DNA from: Stentor roeselii
Taxonomy: Eukaryota > Ciliophora > Heterotrichea > Heterotrichida > Stentoridae
Reading direction: 5' to 3'
NCBI GenBank assembly: GCA_006503475.1
Contig: RSEH01000232.1
Span: 1-64,000, forward strand
DNA: 64,000 nucleotides
Positions 1-7,775 of the stretch are shown here, piece after piece (positions within the stretch are counted from its first letter, which is position 1; every line of letters begins with the position of its first letter). The notes beneath the pieces are model-generated. The model was not told where the DNA came from. It saw only the letters and a list, made by a program, of their open reading frames with translations, and did no database searches. A program made the position numbers and the translations under genes.

Positions 1-183
1 TCAAGCATCGTGGTTGAAAAAATCAAGGAAATTGTCAAGAAATCTCAAAGTCTTCAAGAATTTTACAGGAAGACATTGTTTTGGAGGTTTTTTAGATGTG
101 CAACATGCAAGAAATGTCAAGATTGTAAAGTAGGACTTTTTTGTGAAAGTTGCTCGAAATGCCGAGACTGCAATAAAGATTAA
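1..183 (+). CDS. 3' end of a gene with a Cys-rich CxxC tail (partial)
   Basis: The reading frame is open from the left edge to a TAA at 181-183, giving the last 60 residues. The first half is a basic amphipathic stretch. The last 27 residues hold eight cysteines in two regular runs, CxxCxxCxxC, eight residues apart, ending CRDCNKD. This could bind zinc or be a palmitoylation/redox tail. The family is not recognised and the N-terminus lies outside the window. The periodic cysteines and ordinary codon use make a real exon likely. Confidence 0.6.
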   Translation, partial: SSIVVEKIKEIVKKSQSLQEFYRKTLFWRFFRCATCKKCQDCKVGLFCESCSKCRDCNKD

Positions 184-221
184 GATTATTTTTCATAGTG
201 ATAATTTGAGTTAACCTTGTA

Positions 222-239
222 AGTTCATTAGAATGAACT
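222..239. other. Short perfect inverted repeat downstream of the left-edge gene
   Basis: Eight base pairs (AGTTCATT and AATGAACT) flank a two-base loop, about 40 nt after the stop codon. It might form a 3' hairpin in the transcript; no function is shown. The rest of 184-601 is AT-rich intergenic sequence in which I see no gene. Confidence 0.3.
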
Positions 240-601
240 AATAAACTTGTACTATTTTAGTGTAGTCCATGTCGTTATAAACATTAAATAGCTCTAGGTT
301 CAGGGTGAAATTATGAAATACTAAGGAGTCGCGTGCCTGGATAAGAAGGTAATAAACTTTACTTTAAATTTACTTAAATGCTCCTATTGTCTCCTTATAG
401 TATGAGATTATTCTTGGGAAGTTTTTAGATAAGTCTTAGATTTAGGCAACCACCTTGAAACCCGATTGATACTTAGTTAACTTAATCTAAATTCCTTTAT
501 AATATAATAATCAAACATATTCCTTCACCTTTACCTAAATAACCTTAATTTTATAGAATAATCAATATCCCTTTATTAAAACCTGCCAGAAATCCCTATA
601 A

Positions 602-1618
602 ATGTTCTCAAATCCAAAACCAAATCAAGCTAATGATTTATCCTCATCCTACAACCCACAAAACCACAACAGCACTCTCTTTCCAGAGCAAAACAATATA
701 GAAGTTCTCTCTAAAAGCACAAAACCAGTTCTTCCTCACACAATCCAAAGTCCTCGAGTTCACCCATCAAAATTCAAAAAAGAACCAAATCCGTCAACTC
801 CAAGCATAGTCTGTATAAACGAGCACCATTCAGTTCAACTTATGCTTTTGCCACCAGGATCCAAAAGCGAAACATTAAACACCGCAGAGCAAGTCCTACC
901 CTTATCTCAAAGCCAAAGACAAACCATCAACTTACGAAACAGTTTTTACTTAAAAAGCCCGTTGAATTTCTTCAACGATATCCTAAAAATGAACCACATC
1001 ACAGGAAATGACTTCAAAAGTCGTTCAAGTTTTTCAGAGAGCTTAATCATCTGCCTTTCAAGAAAAAATAGGCCAAGGAGTTTGAACCATGAATTAGAAA
1101 ACAACTTAAAGAAACTTCAAGAGTACTGCAAAAAACACTTTGATAACTGCACTGAGCCTAGTGTTTTATATGGACTTGTCGTGAGACTTACTGAAAATGA
1201 AGAAATGTTGATTAATGAAGAGTTCTGTAGGAACTTAGGGTGTTACAAGTTCTCGAATTCTTGTGATCCTTGTCATGAGTTCTTTGAAGAGTTCTCAATA
1301 GGTGTTTGTCTGCATCAGTATTATCTTAGTTATTACAATGCTGACTTGAGAAGAGACTTTTACAGTCATCAAAACCGCTTTGAAATCGGGCAGAAGCTAC
1401 TTAAAAGTACCTTCAACCTATTAAACTACCTAAAAGTCCAGCAAATCTTCTCAGAAGTCTCAGATATGACAAAAATAGAACCTCTACAAATTTTCTTCTC
1501 ATTTTTTTCAGGGATTCTTCAAAATTTTCTGAGATCTGACATGAAAGACCTACAAAGTCGAATAAAGTCGACTTTAAAATCCGCTCGTAGAAATCCATCA
1601 TCATTCTTAATAGATTAA
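602..1618 (+). CDS. Hypothetical protein, 338 aa
   Basis: An ATG-started ORF preceded by TATAA directly against the ATG. Residues 1-110 are rich in Ser, Asn, Pro and Gln and probably disordered. From about residue 120 it is predicted helical and better folded, with several cysteines around residues 175-240 (CKKHFDNC, NSCDPC). There is no recognisable family, signal peptide or TM segment. Its TAA lies one base from the stop codon of the convergent GPN2 gene, so its 3' UTR must run into GPN2 coding sequence. Expression is likely; function unknown. Confidence 0.7.
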   Translation: MFSNPKPNQANDLSSSYNPQNHNSTLFPEQNNIEVLSKSTKPVLPHTIQSPRVHPSKFKKEPNPSTPSIVCINEHHSVQLMLLPPGSKSETLNTAEQVLPLSQSQRQTINLRNSFYLKSPLNFFNDILKMNHITGNDFKSRSSFSESLIICLSRKNRPRSLNHELENNLKKLQEYCKKHFDNCTEPSVLYGLVVRLTENEEMLINEEFCRNLGCYKFSNSCDPCHEFFEEFSIGVCLHQYYLSYYNADLRRDFYSHQNRFEIGQKLLKSTFNLLNYLKVQQIFSEVSDMTKIEPLQIFFSFFSGILQNFLRSDMKDLQSRIKSTLKSARRNPSSFLID

Positions 1619-1619
1619 A

Positions 1620-2468
1620 CTAATTACACCCTGAGTACCTTTCCTCAACATCCGCGATTCTTTCAGAGACTGAAAATTCTCGAAACTCTTCAACATAACT
1701 CAAATGACTGCCGAGTACCCTTGCGATTTGTTTGACAAGACTTTTCATGCACTGCTTGTCACTGACTGAAACAAGTAAAAAATTAACAAGTCCGAAGTCA
1801 TCAACGACTTCAGCGAGTTTTTCACTGATTTTCGCCATTTTCGGGTTAAAATTTCTCTCTTCTTGACTCACCATCATCGTCAATTGGCTCAAGTCAGTGT
1901 AAAACTCGAGGGAAAACTGGAGATCACTGTAAAAGTCCTGAAGTCTGTCGATTTTACTTAAAATGTTCAAATGGGGCAGTTCAAGATGTGTCATCACAGA
2001 TAAACTAACAAGACTCGCAGCGATGAAGTTGGAAGGAGACGCGCAGATGAAGCTGTCAATTAGATTCAAAACAACCATTTTGCAGGAGTGCTTCGATTCG
2101 ATGTGATTTAAAATCAAACGCAGCACTTCGTGCTGCGTGAATAATTCTATCTGCCCTGGGCAGTCAATGATTATCAAGTCTCTTGAATGCTCGGAAAGCT
2201 TGGAATCAAGCCAGTTTATGTTTGAAAGAATGAAGTCCATGCAGTAGATCAAGCCGCCGTTGGGTCCTAGTGAAAGAGACTCGCATACGTCTTCTAAAGT
2301 GATTAAGTCGCAGATGTCAATTGATGATTTGTAAACTGGACTATCGTTTGCTGGGTCTAGGTTCAGGATAAAGCTTGAGGCGCTTTGAGAAAGGAAAAAA
2401 TCTTGAAGGGATTTGCAAAGTGTTGACTTTCCGGAACCTGCTGGACCGGTGAGGATTATTGCTTCCAT
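1620..2468 (-). CDS. GPN2: GPN-loop GTPase 2
   Basis: 282 aa. P-loop GPAGSGKST at residues 8-16, the family-defining GPN motif at 68-70 inside LGPNGGLIYCM, G3 DCPGQ at 102-106 and G4 SKID at 171-174. The stretches around LGPNGG and LELPHLNILSK match GPN2 better than GPN1 or GPN3 as I remember them. GPN GTPases act as homo- or heterodimers in assembly and nuclear import of RNA polymerase II. Length is slightly shorter than animal GPN2 (about 310 aa), the C-terminal tail being reduced. The gene is convergent with the upstream hypothetical gene, with one base between the two stop codons. Confidence 0.9.
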   Translation of the reverse strand: MEAIILTGPAGSGKSTLCKSLQDFFLSQSASSFILNLDPANDSPVYKSSIDICDLITLEDVCESLSLGPNGGLIYCMDFILSNINWLDSKLSEHSRDLIIIDCPGQIELFTQHEVLRLILNHIESKHSCKMVVLNLIDSFICASPSNFIAASLVSLSVMTHLELPHLNILSKIDRLQDFYSDLQFSLEFYTDLSQLTMMVSQEERNFNPKMAKISEKLAEVVDDFGLVNFLLVSVSDKQCMKSLVKQIARVLGSHLSYVEEFREFSVSERIADVEERYSGCN

Positions 2469-2973
2469 TAGGTATCTTAAAGTGAATAAATGGTTGAACT
2501 TAGGATTTTTTTTTTAAGGGAAATGGAGGGCTTCTGGTGGTTTAGAATATTTATTATTTTTAGAATTGAGAATATTTGAGAACAAGAATGTTTAATTTAA
2601 ATGTTATCTATAGAGAGAGATAATTTAAAGTAATAGAAGAATTTTATATCAGAACAAGATTAAGAATAGAATTACTTGCAAAGCTTAAACCAAATAAGAA
2701 TAAAATCAAGGGTATCATCCTACTAATAAAGAATATCTGATATAATCTCTAATCCTTTGCATAATTAAATAATTATTCTTTGTTTAAAATAAAGAAAGAT
2801 TAAAAGATTAGAAAACACTTTATACTCAAACTATCTAAAATCAAACAATCTCAAAAAACTTAATAAAAATATCAATACAACAGAAGAAACCACTAAATAA
2901 TCATAATAAAATATTCCCACATGATCATTTAAAATTAATCATTCCATTATTCTTTCCATAATTCCTCTAATCA
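2469..2973. other. Intergenic, AT-rich
   Basis: About 505 nt between the divergent GPN2 and a plus-strand gene. Only AT-rich, low-complexity sequence; no ORF, RNA gene or repeat that I can support. It must contain both promoters. Confidence 0.5.
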
Positions 2974-3849
2974 ATGAAACAACCTCAAACCACCTCAATC
3001 GAACTACCACTCGGAAACAACATAAAATACGATCCTAGAAGTATCATTCCAATAAATCAATGCAAAGCAGTCGCTATTCTCCAGTCCTTCGAAGAAATCA
3101 ACTCAGCGGCAAAAGCAACTCGAGAATCAGAAGACCTTCAAAGAAGAAATGAAGAAAAACAGAGAAATCATGAAGAATTCTTAAAAAAAACCAAAGAGCG
3201 TGTAAAAGCCAGAAAAATCACAAAAAACGAAGAAGAAAAAGACATTAAAAATAAAAATCAATCAAATTCTTTTACTTTTTTAAACAATCAACTCTCAGAG
3301 TTACCCTCTGAGTCATTCAATGAAAAAACAGGTAACTTCCTCGAGAAACCCTCAGAAATACCTAGCCCAGAAAAAAAAATCACAAAGTCTAAAAGTTTCA
3401 AACCAAAAATCTCAAAAAAACCTGAAAAATTTCCCGAAAATAAAGAAAAAGAGCCTTTAAACACTCCATCAGTTCCAAGATTCATCAACGTCTCAAACAT
3501 GAAAATCCGTTACAACCCAATGATAATAAAGCCAAATCCAAAATCAATCGAATTCAACTCTTCCCTGACACCATCTCTAAAAAACTCTTCAATGCCCTCT
3601 TCCATCCCCCATTCCCTAAAAACCCAAAAAAAGCAAGCACAAGATCGTTACTCCCAAGCCTTAAACAACCTAGTATCAAATAAACTATCATCAAAGCCCT
3701 GCTTAAAATCCCCATCAATCTGCACCTGCCTCTCTTCACTAACCTCAAAATCATCCCCTCACTGCAGTAACTGCTTATTTTACCAAAATTCAAAAGACTA
3801 CCAAAAAGCCTTAAAAGACCTTCTTTCAACATTCAAATCATCCGAATAG
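2974..3849 (+). CDS. Basic, low-complexity hypothetical protein, 291 aa
   Basis: Lys/Ser/Asn/Pro-rich. A charged probable coiled coil spans about residues 40-85, followed by a disordered basic region and a Cys-containing patch near the C-terminus (about 246-268, including CTC and CSNC). No domain recognised. It is the first of four closely packed plus-strand genes; its TAG is followed by the next ATG after only six bases. The composition suggests a cytoskeletal or basal-body linker, but that is a guess. Confidence 0.6.
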   Translation: MKQPQTTSIELPLGNNIKYDPRSIIPINQCKAVAILQSFEEINSAAKATRESEDLQRRNEEKQRNHEEFLKKTKERVKARKITKNEEEKDIKNKNQSNSFTFLNNQLSELPSESFNEKTGNFLEKPSEIPSPEKKITKSKSFKPKISKKPEKFPENKEKEPLNTPSVPRFINVSNMKIRYNPMIIKPNPKSIEFNSSLTPSLKNSSMPSSIPHSLKTQKKQAQDRYSQALNNLVSNKLSSKPCLKSPSICTCLSSLTSKSSPHCSNCLFYQNSKDYQKALKDLLSTFKSSE

Positions 3850-3855
3850 TTAATA

Positions 3856-4323
3856 ATGAAAAGTCACTCAATTAAAATGGTCTTATTCAGTCCTCAGATC
3901 CCTCCAAACACAGGTTCGATTGCCAGAAGCTGCGCAGCATTAAACGCACAGCTTCACCTCATCAAGCCTTTAGGTTTCTCCATTTCTGACAAAGCCGTTC
4001 GACGTGCAGGTCTCGACTACTGGAAAGACGTTGACCTTGTCCTTCATGAAACCTTTGAAGACTTCAAACTTTTCAAGGAAAAAAACCCTGGAAGGCTCAT
4101 CGCGTTTAGTCCTTCTGGGCAAGTCTCGTTTAAAGAGTTTTCCTTTCAAAAAGACGACTGGATCATGCATGGAAGAGAAGATGATGGGATACCTGCTGAG
4201 GTTCTTTTGAGATGTGACAAGGTATTGACCATTCCAATGTTTAATCAAAAAATTCGCAGTTTAAATCTGGCAGTTTCGGCAGCGATTTCTTTGTTTGAAG
4301 CCGTTTTGCAGGTTTCGGGGTAA
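3856..4323 (+). CDS. trmL: tRNA (cytidine/uridine-34 2'-O)-methyltransferase, SPOUT family (TrmL-like)
   Basis: 155 aa, the usual length for TrmL/YibK. Hallmarks: IPPNTG (15-20) with Arg24, RRAGLDY (49-55), the motif-2 loop with Gly106-Arg-Glu, and motif 3 IPM (126-128) followed by IRSLNLAVS (133-141), which forms the knotted SAM site. The family 2'-O-methylates the wobble base of certain tRNAs. The start is either 3856 or Met8 at 3877; bacterial proteins begin close to Met8. The sequence is bacterial-like, so the enzyme may be organellar or an old transfer, though no targeting peptide is evident. Only six bases separate it from the upstream gene. Confidence 0.88.
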   Translation: MKSHSIKMVLFSPQIPPNTGSIARSCAALNAQLHLIKPLGFSISDKAVRRAGLDYWKDVDLVLHETFEDFKLFKEKNPGRLIAFSPSGQVSFKEFSFQKDDWIMHGREDDGIPAEVLLRCDKVLTIPMFNQKIRSLNLAVSAAISLFEAVLQVSG

Positions 4324-4362
4324 AGTCTTTAAGTCATATTCGCGCCAAGTTATTAATAATTC

Positions 4363-4725
4363 ATGAATCAGAAACTTAGACAACTTTTGTGTCGTCAGCC
4401 TGTCGTGGACTCAGAGGGAAATATTAATCATGCGTATTTCGCTGATATTCCTGGCGCTCATTGGTCGAAAAGTGATCAGGAGTTGCTGGTGAAGGGGATT
4501 CAGAAGTTTGGGGTGGGCAACTTTGAGTTGATTCAAAAGAACTTTTTACAGAAAAAGCATGTTGTTGAAATAAGGCTTAGGACTTCTATGTTACTTGGAG
4601 TTCATGATCTTGGGGAATTTGAAGGACTGAAAGATGTTAGCAGATTCGAAGAGATCAAGAATAAAAACATCTCTTCAGGTAAGAAAAGTGGTAAGTTCAA
4701 GTATGGAGTATATCTAAACAAATAG
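4363..4725 (+). CDS. Small Myb/SANT-like protein, 120 aa
   Basis: A single Myb/SANT-like repeat covers about residues 31-80: HWSKSDQELLVKGIQKFG, then aromatic spacing and VEIRLRTSMLLG. The N-terminus reads LLCRQPVVDSEGNI, and a basic tail follows. The family is likely nuclear, binding DNA or chromatin; I cannot name an ortholog. It sits 39 nt after the TrmL-like gene and 43 nt before the next gene on the same strand. Confidence 0.7.
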   Translation: MNQKLRQLLCRQPVVDSEGNINHAYFADIPGAHWSKSDQELLVKGIQKFGVGNFELIQKNFLQKKHVVEIRLRTSMLLGVHDLGEFEGLKDVSRFEEIKNKNISSGKKSGKFKYGVYLNK

Positions 4726-4768
4726 AAGTTTTAAACTTTTCAGTCTTTTTGTGATTGGATTTAAGTAA

Positions 4769-5251
4769 ATGGAAATTATCGCTACACTTTGGAGTTACGA
4801 TGACAGGTGGATGTTTCAAAGAAAGTTCAAAAGGCCTGTTTGGTTTTTTTCGTCTGTTGTCACTGGCCTAATCAGTCTGAGCTCAGCTATTATAGGAATA
4901 TCTTCAGAAAAACTAGACATGTGGGCAGGTTTTCGCGTTGTGGTGTGCGTGGCCAGCTCTGTGCTTTGCTTTTTACTTGGAATCAACTATGACAATAAAA
5001 AGTTCAACAGTAGAAAAGAGTATTTGATGATCACTCTTGCAGTGCTTGGACTTCTTAGCCTGTCTTCCACTTGGAACTTGAATACTCAGACATCTCCTGG
5101 ACTTGGAGTACTTTCTAAGGTTCAAGTGTATGTCTACAGCTACGCAATAATTCATATCTTGTCAGTAATCAGCCTCTTCTTCCTAATCAAAATCCTGGTA
5201 CTGTTGATAGCAGTGATAAGCCCGAAGCATTTAGTTAAAATAAGACATTAA
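4769..5251 (+). CDS. Four-TM membrane protein, 160 aa
   Basis: Hydrophobic segments at about residues 24-45, 53-72, 84-102 and 119-150 (the last long enough to include a re-entrant extension), with a short acidic/aromatic N-terminus (MEIIATLWSYDDRW) and a basic C-terminus. The topology and the length resemble small four-TM families such as FRAG1/DRAM, but no diagnostic motif is visible and I do not assign one. Last gene of the compact plus-strand run. Confidence 0.65.
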   Translation: MEIIATLWSYDDRWMFQRKFKRPVWFFSSVVTGLISLSSAIIGISSEKLDMWAGFRVVVCVASSVLCFLLGINYDNKKFNSRKEYLMITLAVLGLLSLSSTWNLNTQTSPGLGVLSKVQVYVYSYAIIHILSVISLFFLIKILVLLIAVISPKHLVKIRH

Positions 5252-5331
5252 ACCTCTCATTAACACCCAATGTCCTAAAGTCAAAATTCTCTTCAAACTT
5301 TAAAAGTCTACTCTAATCTTAAAAAAACATA

Positions 5332-5937
5332 TCATCTAGTGAAAGCAAGACTAATCAGATACAAAACAATGAGAACAGCAATAATCTGCTTCCAGTTCTT
5401 TTTGTTTTCTTGATAAGGAATATTTTCAGTTGTTTTTTCTGGTTCATGATAAGCGAATTTTTCTAAGAACTTCAAATGGTCTTCAAAGATTGAAGTAAAA
5501 ACTGGATTTGACATGTTGAACTTCATGCTGTTCTTTGCTAGAGATACTTTTTGACCTCTTGTTGTTGTCTCGCAACCTGTGCTTCTTTCGTTGTCTTGCA
5601 TGAAGCTTATCAGTCCAGTGATTATTGTTCCGACATTCCAGATTGGTGTCCAGGACTCGGGGTGGAAGTCTGACATTGATGTGCAGATCTTTTGGTTTTG
5701 GATGAAACGGCCGTTGGGCGTGAACATCTTAATCGAAGGAGGACCCATCGGATAATTAAAAGGAAACAAAAGTTCCCCATGATAAACCCCTCCTTCAAAA
5801 GGTCCTTCCAGTCCATAAATCGCATAATGCCACCTAAGCCAATTCTTGGGATCAGGAACAGCAACAGCATTAGAAACCGGTTCCCTAACAATAGTCTGAT
5901 ACTCCTTCTGCAGTCTCGAAAGCGCTTCTCGACTCAT
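5332..5937 (-). CDS. UBE2J2: ER-anchored ubiquitin-conjugating enzyme, UBE2J2/Ubc6 type
   Basis: 201 aa. A UBC fold (about 1-155) carries the Ubc6-class signature: no HPN tripeptide, but TPNGRF (73-78) before the catalytic Cys85 in QKICTSMSDFHPESW. A C-terminal hydrophobic segment at about 183-198 is a tail anchor, so the enzyme should sit on the cytosolic face of the ER and serve ERAD. Length is short for UBE2J2 (about 259 aa) because the linker before the TM is reduced. It is divergently paired with the PP2C gene with 24 bases between start codons. Confidence 0.88.
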   Translation of the reverse strand: MSREALSRLQKEYQTIVREPVSNAVAVPDPKNWLRWHYAIYGLEGPFEGGVYHGELLFPFNYPMGPPSIKMFTPNGRFIQNQKICTSMSDFHPESWTPIWNVGTIITGLISFMQDNERSTGCETTTRGQKVSLAKNSMKFNMSNPVFTSIFEDHLKFLEKFAYHEPEKTTENIPYQENKKNWKQIIAVLIVLYLISLAFTR

Positions 5938-5961
5938 TATTTATATCCAAAAATAAATTCA

Positions 5962-7119
5962 ATGTCGAATTCAAAACCGACTTCAGACCTTCCAAGATCC
6001 TCAATCCCAAGATGGCATTCTCTCGGCAACATGTTAGGATCAATAGTTCAAGAAATCTCTCCAAGAGTCTCAGTTTTATCATCAAGAGTAAAGAGCCGGC
6101 ACGATTCCCACCCAGTCTTTCCACCCGACCTTCACCCCGAAGCGACGCGACTTCACCTAAACAAAATATTTGACCCAACAAAATGTTCCATCAAATCCAA
6201 CGGCAAAGTAAAAGGTTACGCCGCGTGTACCAATCAAGGACTTGTCAGGAACTACAACGAAGACAGGGTGAGTATTATTTTGAACATCACTCAACAAACA
6301 ACTAAAACTACTGAAGTTTGGCCAAAATGTTCTTTTTTTGGAGTTTATGACGGACATGGAGGTGCTGCTTGTGCTGATTTTTTAAAAGACCATCTTCATC
6401 AGTTCATTGTGAAAACTCGTCATTTTCCGTATAACCCGAAAGAAGCGATTTTAGAAGGGTTTGAATTGGCTGAAAGAGAATTTATGGCTCGTGCTGAAAG
6501 TTCTGTGCCGATTGATAAGTCTGGGTCTTGTGCTCTTGTTGCTTTGATTGTTGGGGATATTTGTTATATTGCTAACCTTGGAGACTCACGAGCTGTTATG
6601 AGCGCCTCAACAGGCGCGAAAATTTATCCTTTGTCGAAAGACCATAAGCCTTGTGTTGAGGACGAGGTTAAAAGAATCATTGAAAACGGGGGAAAAATTT
6701 ATCAAAGTGTTGGACAAGTTAATGCTAATCCAGTACTCGGACCTTATAGGGTGTTCCCAGGAAGACTTAGCGTTAGTCGGACTTTTGGAGATATTGAAGC
6801 AAAGCATCCGGCTTATGGAGGGAATAATAAAGTTTTGATCAGTACTCCTGAAGTCAAGGCATTTAAAATACACCCGGAATATGAATTTATACTTATTGCT
6901 AGTGATGGAGTTTTTGATAAACTTTCGAATAAAGAAGTTGTACAAAGTGCATGGGCAGGAATTTTGGAAAATTTGGATCTTGGACTGCATCAGCTTTGTG
7001 GAGCTTCTGTGGAAAATGTGATGAGAACTTCACTTTGTAGGAGAAGTTTAGATAATATTACTGTGGTTGTCGTTGCTTTTGAAGGACTTGCGGAAAAAAT
7101 TCAACTTTTGAGAGGTTGA
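5962..7119 (+). CDS. PP2C-type protein phosphatase
   Basis: 385 aa from the ATG at 5962; the frame is open further upstream, but that part overlaps the E2 gene on the other strand. All PPM motifs are present: RNYNEDR (96-102), VYDGHGG (128-134), SGSCALVALI, NLGDSRAV, SKDHKP, LSVSRTFGD, LIASDGVFDKL and DNITVVVV. The metal-binding aspartates are intact, so it should be an active Mn/Mg-dependent Ser/Thr phosphatase. The N-terminal 80 residues are Ser-rich and probably regulatory. The gene ends in TGA, evidence that UGA is a stop here. Confidence 0.92.
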   Translation: MSNSKPTSDLPRSSIPRWHSLGNMLGSIVQEISPRVSVLSSRVKSRHDSHPVFPPDLHPEATRLHLNKIFDPTKCSIKSNGKVKGYAACTNQGLVRNYNEDRVSIILNITQQTTKTTEVWPKCSFFGVYDGHGGAACADFLKDHLHQFIVKTRHFPYNPKEAILEGFELAEREFMARAESSVPIDKSGSCALVALIVGDICYIANLGDSRAVMSASTGAKIYPLSKDHKPCVEDEVKRIIENGGKIYQSVGQVNANPVLGPYRVFPGRLSVSRTFGDIEAKHPAYGGNNKVLISTPEVKAFKIHPEYEFILIASDGVFDKLSNKEVVQSAWAGILENLDLGLHQLCGASVENVMRTSLCRRSLDNITVVVVAFEGLAEKIQLLRG

Positions 7120-7775
7120 TTGTATTTTAATTACAGGTAATGAGTGGATTTGAATAAGAGTTTATTTGGTTTTGGAGGGTTTAGAGAATAATATGGATTT
7201 TTATCATTTTTGGAATTATTGAGTTTTGATGAAGATTTTTTAGAGTTTTGAGGAAAAGGTTGGAAATTTGGAGATTTTTTATTAAGTTAGAAATCTTAAA
7301 GCCTTTTCAATGTGTTCATGAAGTCGAAAAACTTCTAATTTGCGAAGGGATCGTGAAGTATTTTAATGTTAATAAACATTCCGCACCTTATTGACCATAG
7401 TAGAAGGCTTTACTACTTAGTGCCCTTTTACTTAAAACGAAAAAAAATTGGAAAAATCTTTAACCTTCTGTAAAAATTCTCTAAAATACAGCAAAAAATT
7501 TTAAAGCGAGTGAAACTTCCTTAAAAATTCCTCAAATCTATTAAAAAAAATCACAGTAAAAAAACATTAAAAAATCTCAACAACCTTCTTTAATTCGAGA
7601 CTTTTCCAGCTTAAAAGTTGTTTTTATTGATTCTTTTAATAAAAAAGAAGAAGCCGTGGATAACTATGATCAATTTGTTAAGTTTACATCAATTCTTCAC
7701 CCTTCACCAGTCCTAAATTTTTAGATCCAGATTAATTCTCACAAACTCTTCTTCAATCAACCGAATAAAAATTTA
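7120..7775. other. Intergenic, no gene seen
   Basis: About 656 nt, AT-rich with homopolymer runs. A weak hairpin (AGTAG ... CTACT) near 7400-7425 has no other support. I see no RNA gene or ORF here. Confidence 0.4.

Noticed and set aside
5692-5961. 90-codon upstream extension of the PP2C frame
   Set aside because: It overlaps the E2 gene on the other strand, and PP2C homology starts only well after the ATG at 5962.
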